In this document: one piece after another, positions 1-5,426 of the stretch
Position numbering within the stretch: the first letter of the stretch is position 1
How the letters are laid out: each line of letters begins with the position of its first letter
NCBI GenBank assembly: GCA_017629615.1
Contig: JAGBWT010000210.1
Coordinates: forward strand, 1 to 5,426
DNA from: Alistipes sp.
GTDB taxonomy: Bacteria; Bacteroidota; Bacteroidia; Bacteroidales; Rikenellaceae
DNA: 5,426 nt
Reading direction: 5' to 3'
The notes under the pieces: generated by a model
What the model was told of the DNA's origin: nothing
Databases searched by the model: none
The model's input: the letters and a program-made list of their open reading frames with translations, nothing else
Made by a program: the position numbers and the translations under genes

Positions 1-78
1 AGTAGCGTCGATGACAACCCACTCCTTGTTGACTGTCGCTGCATTCAACGAGATAGTTTTGTAACTTAATGAATCCAT
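1..78 (-). CDS. rplM: Ribosomal protein L13 (50S subunit), N-terminal 26 codons, cut by window edge
   Basis: The reading frame from the ATG at 76-78 down to base 1 gives 26 residues beginning MDSLSYKTIS and ending in KEWVVIDAT. This matches the start of Bacteroidetes L13, where an extended N-terminus (MD-LSYKTIS) precedes the widely conserved K-W-V/I-D-A segment. L13 is an early-assembling 23S rRNA-binding protein of the large subunit. In most bacteria rplM is followed by rpsI (S9), which would lie outside the window. The start is fixed by homology: the ATG is the first codon of the conserved segment and lies about 45 bases below a clear promoter. There is no Shine-Dalgarno sequence in front of it, only an AT-rich stretch, as is usual in Bacteroidetes. 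It is the first gene of a new transcription unit, separated from the upstream gene by a terminator-like hairpin. Confidence 0.93.
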   Translation of the reverse strand, partial: MDSLSYKTISLNAATVNKEWVVIDAT

Positions 79-112
79 CTAATACTTGTTAAAAAAGTTT
101 GTAATCCAACCT

Positions 113-134
113 CGCACTTTGCGAGTGCGCAAAG
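113..134 (-). promoter_or_regulatory. Two overlapping inverted repeats at the rplM promoter and transcript start
   Basis: On the plus strand, CTTTGCG (117-123) and CGCAAAG (128-134) form a perfect 7-base inverted repeat around AGTG, and its right arm covers most of the -7 element. A second repeat, CGCACT (113-118) and AGTGCG (124-129), shares bases with the first, so both cannot fold at once. The second lies at or just after the predicted transcript start and could form a 5' RNA hairpin with a 5-base loop. It could be a protein operator, a leader structure for feedback by L13, or chance; the sequence alone does not decide. Confidence 0.45.
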
Positions 135-160
135 GTACGAACATTTTTTGAATTACACAA
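130..160 (-). promoter_or_regulatory. Bacteroidetes-type housekeeping promoter of rplM
   Basis: On the minus strand, TTG (158-160) is followed by 20 bases and then TACCTTTG (130-137). This fits the Bacteroidetes primary sigma factor consensus, a TTG near -33 and TAnnTTTG near -7, with a spacing inside the known 19-21 base range. Transcription should start at about base 122-125, giving an rplM leader of roughly 45 bases. The region upstream (161-192) is made almost only of A and T, which could act like an UP element; that part is inference. Confidence 0.82.
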
Positions 161-161
161 C

Positions 162-192
162 ATTTTATAAAATCTTTTATATTATAATATAA
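162..192. repeat. Two AT-only palindromes upstream of the rplM promoter
   Basis: Bases 162-173 (ATTTTATAAAAT) and 177-192 (TTATATTATAATATAA) are perfect palindromes of 12 and 16 bases separated by three bases. The first begins just upstream of the -33 element of the rplM promoter, and the second abuts the terminator stem at 193. On the minus strand they follow the terminator hairpin as AT-rich sequence, so they may help transcript release, or serve as upstream promoter sequence. Palindromes arise easily in pure AT sequence, so a specific role is uncertain. Confidence 0.4.
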
Positions 193-233
193 CAACTCGT
201 TGGACATTCGCTATCGAACAGCCCAACGAGTTG
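193..233 (-). terminator. Two-tier hairpin, probable terminator of the upstream operon
   Basis: The arms CAACTCGTTGG (193-203) and CCAACGAGTTG (223-233) pair perfectly over 11 bases. The 19-base loop contains a smaller hairpin, TTCG-CTAT-CGAA (207-218), so the RNA would fold as a stem with an internal loop and a second stem. It starts 24 bases after the stop codon of the last gene of the operon (258) and is followed on the minus strand by AT-rich sequence starting TTATATT. There is no long uninterrupted T run, which makes it a weaker intrinsic terminator by E. coli rules. Its place between two codirectional units supports the call. Confidence 0.68.
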
Positions 234-257
234 ATATTTTACACGGTAATCGTACTA

Positions 258-1448
258 CTACCGCCAATTTTGGTGGCGGCTACAAGGCACACCTACCGAA
301 GGACAGTTGCCATAGTGGATACAGTTGGTACATTTGAGCGAATCGTTATTTCGGTCCTTCAACTCCTCGCTCTTAACGTGAGTCCTCAACGCCAACCAGA
401 TGCCGACCACAACCACCACAAGCACAATCGAGAAAGCCACCATTACAGCCCCGATAACAAAGAGCATAGCCAATATCGGTAGCGCCTTGATTGACTTTAC
501 ATTTTGGCGGCACATATCGACGCCGAAGGTCAAAAGCAATGCAATCGCCAAGCCAAGCAGGAATGGTATAGCGAGCCACAAATCGGCATTGTCGATACCC
601 GACAAGAAGGCAGTAATCATCGCAGCCACAAGACCTACAACATACGAGACTACAAGATAGATGGCGACTCTCGCCCACGAGAACGAAACTCGATAGCTCG
701 TCAATATTGAGTGGTTGGTTATAAACGCACCAAAGGCATTCACACCAAAGAAGGCGAATATCGGGATACAGAAGAATATCACATAGTCGATTTCGAAGTA
801 GGTAAAGACACCATAATATGCCAGCGCCAACAGCAACAGCGCCTCCACGATAAACAACACCGGCACCGAGCCAAAGAGCCACCACATCGTCTTTTTATCG
901 GACTCCGTAAAATCGGCATCGGCCGACTCCGCAGCCATTGAGTTAGCGATATATCCGATTATGGCAATTATCAGCGCCGGAATAAAGAGCCAAAAGAGGT
1001 TGAACGCGCTCATACTACCTCGCTGTGCAACATATTGTTTCGATGTATTTTCGAACAGTGGCGAGCCATCTTCGGCAAGCAGGAACCAGGTCTTGGCCTC
1101 CTTCGCAAACTCCTTATCGGTCTGCATAAGTTTCTGCACCTCGGCCTTGGTCAGCAGGCGGAAAGTCCCTCGCGGTACAGAATAATAAGCGCGACTATGT
1201 ATATAATATAAATCAACCTTCTCCGGATAGAGTTGAGCATAGAAAAACCATTCGCCCCGCCTATACTTATGAGTATCGACAGCGTATGGATTAACCGGAT
1301 TATCTTCGGGCACTATCTCACCCCAGACATCTTGCGTCATCACATAGGCATAGCACCCGGTCTTTTCGACCACATAATCGGGTTGCACGCCGCAAGCTGT
1401 CAGCACAAAAAGCGACATTGCAGCAACAATGAATTTCAGAGCTTTCAT
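258..1448 (-). CDS. Lipoprotein with polytopic membrane domain and C-terminal four-cysteine cluster, unknown function
   Basis: This 396-residue protein belongs to no family I recognise. Residues 1-19 form a lipoprotein signal peptide with the lipobox L16-T17-A18-C19. Residues 20-145 look like a soluble domain rich in Tyr and Trp, placed in the periplasm by the lipid anchor. Hydrophobic helices follow at about 149-170, 189-211, 221-243, 259-281, 290-312 and 323-354; the last is long for a single helix. The tail after it is hydrophilic and carries C373, C376, C382 and C389 (C-x2-C-x5-C-x6-C), which could bind a metal or form disulfides. Six helices after a periplasmic start would put the tail back in the periplasm, but the positive charges after helix six make this unsure. 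The ATG lies 9 bases after the preceding stop, with a weak GAGAA in front. The gene ends in tandem TAG TAG, preceded by a small inverted repeat (261-266 with 274-279). It is the last gene of the operon. Confidence 0.88.
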   Translation of the reverse strand: MKALKFIVAAMSLFVLTACGVQPDYVVEKTGCYAYVMTQDVWGEIVPEDNPVNPYAVDTHKYRRGEWFFYAQLYPEKVDLYYIHSRAYYSVPRGTFRLLTKAEVQKLMQTDKEFAKEAKTWFLLAEDGSPLFENTSKQYVAQRGSMSAFNLFWLFIPALIIAIIGYIANSMAAESADADFTESDKKTMWWLFGSVPVLFIVEALLLLALAYYGVFTYFEIDYVIFFCIPIFAFFGVNAFGAFITNHSILTSYRVSFSWARVAIYLVVSYVVGLVAAMITAFLSGIDNADLWLAIPFLLGLAIALLLTFGVDMCRQNVKSIKALPILAMLFVIGAVMVAFSIVLVVVVVGIWLALRTHVKSEELKDRNNDSLKCTNCIHYGNCPSVGVPCSRHQNWR

Positions 1449-1457
1449 ATTCTCAAT

Positions 1458-1991
1458 CTATTTAAGTTCAACACTATATATCTCTTCAAGCACTTGCGGT
1501 TCGGCGCACGATACGACAATCTTTCGTCCGTCGAGAAGGCATAACAAATAGAGGTTCTCGGAGCGAGTTGCATAGAGGTCGAAAGCCCCTAACTTACGCG
1601 CATAGAACCTACCAAAGAAGCCGAACAGACCACCAACGCCAAACGTGCGTACGGCCGAGCTTAACGCCCCATCTTGCAAGCGTGTGATAGAGCGAATTGT
1701 ATTGCGAGCGATAGTCACATCACCAAAACGGCGCACAACTACAATCTTCGACTCTCCCACTTCGAGTCGTTGTGGGGCATAGCCTTCACACACGACCATC
1801 GTTACGAGCATCACAAGCACAAACACAACAAGCGACACTATCGAGCCTACCGCATAGCCACTCTTATACATCTCGTAAGCCAGCACACCCGACACTCCGA
1901 CCCAAACGGCAAAGAAGCCAAAGGTCACAATCCACACCTTACGATTCCAAACAAACGGAAGCGTATAGAAACTCTTATCCGACATAGCCAT
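1458..1991 (-). CDS. Small inner-membrane protein with bacterial PH domain
   Basis: The 177-residue protein has a short N-terminal segment, two membrane helices at about 19-39 and 48-68, and a C-terminal domain at about 73-172. That domain resembles the bacterial pleckstrin-homology families found after two helices. The clearest sign is the stretch around residues 115-142, where R-T-F-G-x-G-G-L-F-G is followed by an aromatic- and Arg-rich segment, L-G-x-F-x-L-Y-A-T and then R. I recognise this signature from the bPH_5-type family (PF10882 is my best recollection). No enzymatic residues are visible. The role is unknown; PH-like domains usually mediate protein or membrane contacts. The short two-helix hairpin would leave the PH domain in the cytoplasm. 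The ATG at 1989-1991 lies 6 bases after the stop of the barrel gene; a second ATG two codons later (1983-1985) is an equally possible start. The next gene begins 9 bases after its stop, so the protein probably acts with its operon partners. Confidence 0.85.
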   Translation of the reverse strand: MAMSDKSFYTLPFVWNRKVWIVTFGFFAVWVGVSGVLAYEMYKSGYAVGSIVSLVVFVLVMLVTMVVCEGYAPQRLEVGESKIVVVRRFGDVTIARNTIRSITRLQDGALSSAVRTFGVGGLFGFFGRFYARKLGAFDLYATRSENLYLLCLLDGRKIVVSCAEPQVLEEIYSVELK

Positions 1992-1997
1992 TATTCA

Positions 1998-3761
1998 CTA
2001 AAATTGAACTTTAACACCAGCAGTAAAATGCACACCATATTCGCGATAGTAGGCCCAGCGATATATATTTGCATTGGCAAGATTGCGTCCCTCGACAAAT
2101 ATCGTACAGTGCTTCGACACAAACCAATCGACATCGAGGCCCACATCGACCGTCATCGGGAGTTTGACGCTCGGATTGGCCGCTACGATACGGTCGAAAT
2201 CGGCATTCTCGGGAATAGCAACTATCGAGGTCCAAATCGATGGGCCGACAAGTTGAGCCTTTGCACCGATTGCAAACTTGCGGTGCGTATAGCGCAAACG
2301 CAACATAGCCTCATATGACGGCTTTGCCGAGGCGACCGAAGCAAACGATGATGTTGTCTGACCTTTGGCCGCAAGTTCGATAAGCAACGACGAAATCGGC
2401 TTATACTCAACCGAAGCACTTAACGACCAAATATTTTCGCGAGCCTGCTCAACACCGAAGAAAGCGCGGTGGATATTGTACCAATAGAGCGAATTTTTGA
2501 CAAAAGACATATTGGCATAGAGACGATATGCAAACTTACAATTTTGCGTATGACCCGTAAAACCAAATCTCACATTATAGACCGTCGTATTATCCAACGA
2601 ACGATTGCGGTCGGCCATAGGCAGACTCTCGTATCCAAGCATCGCCACATAGGGGTTGCGACGCTGCAACTCTTGGTAACTATTGTTTTGCAGCTTCGAA
2701 TCCAACTCTATAAATGGCACAAATCGCCCGTTATCGCGCACATTCAGACCGATATAGAGGTATGGAAGGATATGGTGCGGTTTCTCCGTTCCGCCCTTCA
2801 AGCGGTCGTAGGCATAGGTTGCACCAACCTTAAAATCCAACATTCGCTTCGTCTTGTGTGCAAAGAGCAGCGTTGCCGAGAAGAGATTATCGGTATAGGC
2901 CTTCGCTTCGCGCAAGCCATACCAGCCCTTATAATCGGCCGAAAGCGAGAACGAACTACGACGACCGATATTGCGAGCAATCTTAATTCCGGCCGAGGCG
3001 CTGATTTGCTGAATCTTATTCTCGAAGGTCGGCTCACCCATAGCCGTATACCACAACTGCTCCGACTTATCGTTATAGAAGTCGGCCGAGCCATAGACCT
3101 TGAAGTTGAAGCGCGAGAGGTCGGAGAACGAATCGCCAAAACCGAGTTGCAAGGCGGCATTTTCGTAGTTTATCTCGCGAGGGTCTTGCTCTACACGTTT
3201 CTCGTATGGATAGCGGTTATACACGTCCGACTCATAGTAAATATCACCATCGAAGGTGTAGCGACCAACATACTTACCGCCCGTCACACCAACGCGATTG
3301 ATAAGACGCATCGAGGCGTTATCGTAGACCTTTTCCAGCCCAGGGTCTTTGACCTTGATATTGTCGTAGCGACCTTCGTGATTAACATAGGCGGTCAGGT
3401 ATCCGACATCGGCACGATGGGTTGTCGCATAGAAATCGGCCACCGAGTTAAACGGATAACCGAGACCCGCCTTTATATAGAACGGATATTGGCGGTTATA
3501 CTCCCAATAGGTCACCATTGCAGGGCGGAAGCGGCTCGTAGTCAGCGTCGAAGAGAACGAACGCGGAGTAATCGTATAGTCGATTTCGGGGTATATACGA
3601 ACCGTATCGACCATATTCGGTTTTACACTCTTCTTTCGAGCGTCGGCCACCTTTGGTGCAAACTCTTTGGTAACCTCAACACTCTTCTCGACCTGTGCCT
3701 GCGACACGGCTACAAACGACACGGTCGCCAAAAATATCAATATCGTATTACGCAATCTCAT
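1998..3761 (-). CDS. Outer-membrane beta-barrel protein, TonB-dependent-receptor-like C-terminus without a visible plug
   Basis: The 587-residue product starts with a signal peptide (charged MRLR, hydrophobic core to about residue 19, likely cleavage after S-Q-A22, leaving mature Gln23). A charged segment (about 24-65) is followed by a long region of alternating polar and aromatic residues typical of amphipathic beta strands. The C-terminus reads GRNLANANIYRW, then a Tyr-rich turn, and ends in AGVKVQF. The N-L-x-N motif followed by an aromatic turn and a terminal Phe is the last-strand pattern of TonB-dependent receptors and the signal read by the BAM complex. Such receptors usually exceed 600 residues and carry an N-terminal plug of roughly 130 residues; here only about 70 residues precede barrel-like sequence and I see no plug or TonB box. 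It may thus be a plugless barrel, a pore or scaffold, rather than an importer. The start codon lies 2 bases after the stop of the TPR gene, which implies translational coupling and joint function. Substrate unknown. Confidence 0.86.
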   Translation of the reverse strand: MRLRNTILIFLATVSFVAVSQAQVEKSVEVTKEFAPKVADARKKSVKPNMVDTVRIYPEIDYTITPRSFSSTLTTSRFRPAMVTYWEYNRQYPFYIKAGLGYPFNSVADFYATTHRADVGYLTAYVNHEGRYDNIKVKDPGLEKVYDNASMRLINRVGVTGGKYVGRYTFDGDIYYESDVYNRYPYEKRVEQDPREINYENAALQLGFGDSFSDLSRFNFKVYGSADFYNDKSEQLWYTAMGEPTFENKIQQISASAGIKIARNIGRRSSFSLSADYKGWYGLREAKAYTDNLFSATLLFAHKTKRMLDFKVGATYAYDRLKGGTEKPHHILPYLYIGLNVRDNGRFVPFIELDSKLQNNSYQELQRRNPYVAMLGYESLPMADRNRSLDNTTVYNVRFGFTGHTQNCKFAYRLYANMSFVKNSLYWYNIHRAFFGVEQARENIWSLSASVEYKPISSLLIELAAKGQTTSSFASVASAKPSYEAMLRLRYTHRKFAIGAKAQLVGPSIWTSIVAIPENADFDRIVAANPSVKLPMTVDVGLDVDWFVSKHCTIFVEGRNLANANIYRWAYYREYGVHFTAGVKVQF

Positions 3762-3763
3762 CT

Positions 3764-5426
3764 CTAACCCATTTTTTTGATTCGCTCACGCGCCTCCTCG
3801 ACAATGCCGTCATCGGAAGGCGAGTAGCCGTCGATTATACTCTGATATGTCGCTTTTGCCTGGAACGCATCACCCCTATCCATATATATATCGCCAAGCA
3901 GAATAAAGGCCTTACCCAACCAATAGGTGTGTTGCGTCTTACTCTCGGAGAGTGCATAGATTCGGTTTTCGGCCTCCTCCAAAGCACCCTTGGAATAGGT
4001 GGCCGCTATTACCTCGTAGGCCGATTCGGCACCTGCGGCATCGACAAGCGAAGCAGAGAGGTCGGAATATATCGCCATCGCAGCCTCCTCGTCGCCACGC
4101 TTACGCAGCACCTTGGCCGATGCCAACCTCGCACGACGCACAACAGCCTCCTCGACATCGGTCATCTCGCCAAGTTTGCCAACCATCTCCATCGTCGCCT
4201 CATCATCGTTACGAGCCAACATCGCATCGACATAGCGACGAGCAGCCGACATTCGCGACTCGACACCCTCAACCAAACCATAGAGCAGATAGGCAGCCGA
4301 TGCAGCCTCGGAGTACATTCCACTCTCGAAGGTAACCTCGGCAAGGCGGTCGGCAACCTGCTCCGTATAGCGGCAACGTGGACGAGCCACAAGCTGCTTC
4401 ATTCGCTCGATTGCACCAAACGTTTCGCCCTCCTTCAAATGGCAGTCACTCAAATAGAACAACACGTCATCGACATAGTAGCCCTTCGGGAAGGTTTCGA
4501 GATAGGCGTCGAACGCACGAACCGCATCGGCATTACGCGATGCGAGATAGCTCTTCTCGGCCGCACGGAACGAGAGCGAATCGCGCGTCATTGCACTCAA
4601 ATCACACTCCACGCCCGTATGTTTGGCATATTTGAAATAGCCATCAATATCGCCCTTTGCAACATATATCTCACGCACACTCTGCATCGCATCTCTGGCC
4701 GTCTGCGACTGCGGAGCAGCCTTTATCACAACATCGTAGGCCGCCAACGACTGCTCGCTATTGCCCATATTGAGATAGGCCAAGCCCAAATCCAAATGCG
4801 CAGGCAAAAAGTATGGCGACTGCTCGTTGGCCTTGGCAAACTTTTCGAGTTGAGCCGCAGCCTCCGTATAGCGCTCCATTGCAACATAGGTCCTGCCAAG
4901 CTCATAGCCGGCATCGTCGGCATAGTCGCCCTCGGCCGTTGTGATAATCTGTTTGAGTGCCGCAATTTTAGGCTCGGTCTTACCCAACAGGCCCAAAGCC
5001 AACGCACGACGATAGAGTGCATAGTAGCGCTCGTCGGTTGCAAGCGACACCGCACCCTCGTAGCTCTTGATGGCGGCTGTATAGTCGCGCTGCATATATT
5101 GAGCATCGGCCAAACGATTAAATCCATCGGCACGATAGGCATCACGCTCTTTGTAGAGCCACAAGAAACCCTCAAACGAACGCTTCGCCTGCTCAACATC
5201 GCCCAATGCGAGGTGCGTATAACCCACATTATAGAGAGCCATTTTATACTCCCGTTCGCTACGCGGAGCCCTTTTAAGGTATTGGTTATAGTGACCCAGA
5301 GCCTCGGTATAGCGACCTTCGATATAGGCAGCCTCACCAAGCCAAAACTCACACAGAGCATTATATTTAGGACTCACGCCTACCGCCTTCGACTCTTCGA
5401 GAGCCTCGCGAGCCTCACCGTAACGA
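3764..5426 (-). CDS. Tetratricopeptide-repeat (TPR) protein, N-terminus beyond the window
   Basis: The frame stays open to the right edge, giving 553 residues of the C-terminal part. The GTG at 5375-5377 is inside the gene, because the sequence upstream of it (RYGEAREALEES) is itself repeat-like. Nearly all of the visible protein is helical repeat. Clear TPR units with the usual A-x-x-x-G and A-x-x-x-Y/F spacing include those at about 27-52, 62-94, 99-128, 165-199 and 207-239, with more diverged units after 280. The C-terminus (about 495-535) holds a conserved-looking block: H-T-Y-W-L-G-K-A-F-I-L-L, then a repeat ending in QAKATYQSIIDGY, which I recognise from long Bacteroidetes TPR proteins. 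TPR solenoids bind other proteins; no enzyme domain is visible. Whether it is secreted or lipidated cannot be seen without the N-terminus. It is followed after 2 bases by an outer-membrane barrel gene, so an envelope scaffold or assembly role is likely but inferred. Confidence 0.92.
   Translation of the reverse strand, partial: RYGEAREALEESKAVGVSPKYNALCEFWLGEAAYIEGRYTEALGHYNQYLKRAPRSEREYKMALYNVGYTHLALGDVEQAKRSFEGFLWLYKERDAYRADGFNRLADAQYMQRDYTAAIKSYEGAVSLATDERYYALYRRALALGLLGKTEPKIAALKQIITTAEGDYADDAGYELGRTYVAMERYTEAAAQLEKFAKANEQSPYFLPAHLDLGLAYLNMGNSEQSLAAYDVVIKAAPQSQTARDAMQSVREIYVAKGDIDGYFKYAKHTGVECDLSAMTRDSLSFRAAEKSYLASRNADAVRAFDAYLETFPKGYYVDDVLFYLSDCHLKEGETFGAIERMKQLVARPRCRYTEQVADRLAEVTFESGMYSEAASAAYLLYGLVEGVESRMSAARRYVDAMLARNDDEATMEMVGKLGEMTDVEEAVVRRARLASAKVLRKRGDEEAAMAIYSDLSASLVDAAGAESAYEVIAATYSKGALEEAENRIYALSESKTQHTYWLGKAFILLGDIYMDRGDAFQAKATYQSIIDGYSPSDDGIVEEARERIKKMG

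Noticed and set aside
231..482. Short plus-strand open frame starting in the terminator hairpin
   Set aside because: It begins inside the right arm of the hairpin and runs antisense to the lipoprotein gene; its His/Asn-rich C-terminal half is a codon shadow of that gene's helices.
373..885. 170-codon open frame on the minus strand, out of frame with the lipoprotein gene
   Set aside because: The Cys/Arg/Leu-rich translation is typical of a frame-shifted reading of a membrane protein gene; the overlapping frame has a signal peptide and helices.
1674..2318. 214-codon open frame on the plus strand
   Set aside because: It straddles the junction of two well-supported minus-strand genes, and its His/Arg-rich translation resembles no protein I know.
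2531..2538. TAAGTTTG on the minus strand, matching the Bacteroidetes -7 consensus inside the barrel gene
   Set aside because: There is no TTG at the right distance upstream (the nearest is 25 bases away), and it sits in the middle of a coding sequence.
2469..3767. 432-codon open frame on the plus strand, antisense to the barrel gene
   Set aside because: It lies wholly opposite a gene with a signal peptide and barrel C-terminus. Its product is rich in Ile, Arg and His, with no domain or plausible start context; it is explained by the scarcity of TTA, CTA and TCA codons in the real gene.
5375..5377. GTG as the start of the TPR protein
   Set aside because: The frame continues open to the window edge, and the residues upstream of the GTG are themselves repeat-like, so the true start lies outside.

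Overview
The window looks like a chromosomal piece of a Bacteroidales genome. Three things support this: a textbook Bacteroidetes promoter (TTG, 20 bases, TAccTTTG) in front of a ribosomal protein gene, gene starts with little or no Shine-Dalgarno sequence, and protein families typical of the Bacteroidota envelope. The start of L13 and the moderate GC content would suit a Rikenellaceae/Alistipes-like organism, but genus is a guess. I see no tRNA, rRNA, CRISPR array, insertion sequence or phage gene.

All genes are on the minus strand, so transcription runs from high to low coordinates. The first gene (3764 to beyond 5426) encodes a long tetratricopeptide-repeat (TPR) protein whose N-terminus lies outside the window. 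After 2 bases comes a secreted outer-membrane beta-barrel protein (1998-3761) with a TonB-dependent-receptor-like C-terminus but no recognisable plug domain. After 6 bases comes a small two-helix membrane protein with a bacterial PH domain (1458-1991). After 9 bases comes a lipoprotein that is also a polytopic membrane protein and ends in a four-cysteine cluster (258-1448). The tight spacing and the lack of any good internal promoter argue for one operon, whose promoter lies beyond base 5426. A long two-tier hairpin (193-233) probably ends it.

Bases 79-257 are the only sizeable non-coding stretch. They hold the operon terminator, two AT-only palindromes, the promoter of the next transcription unit, and a leader of roughly 45 bases with two overlapping, mutually exclusive inverted repeats. 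The next unit starts with rplM (ribosomal protein L13), of which only the first 26 codons are present.

The TPR and barrel pair suggests a protein-protein scaffold working with an outer-membrane protein. The last two genes are inner-membrane proteins of unknown role, so the operon may link both membranes, but this is inference from gene order. The least explained element is the last gene, which combines a lipid anchor, a soluble domain, about six membrane helices and a C-x2-C-x5-C-x6-C tail.
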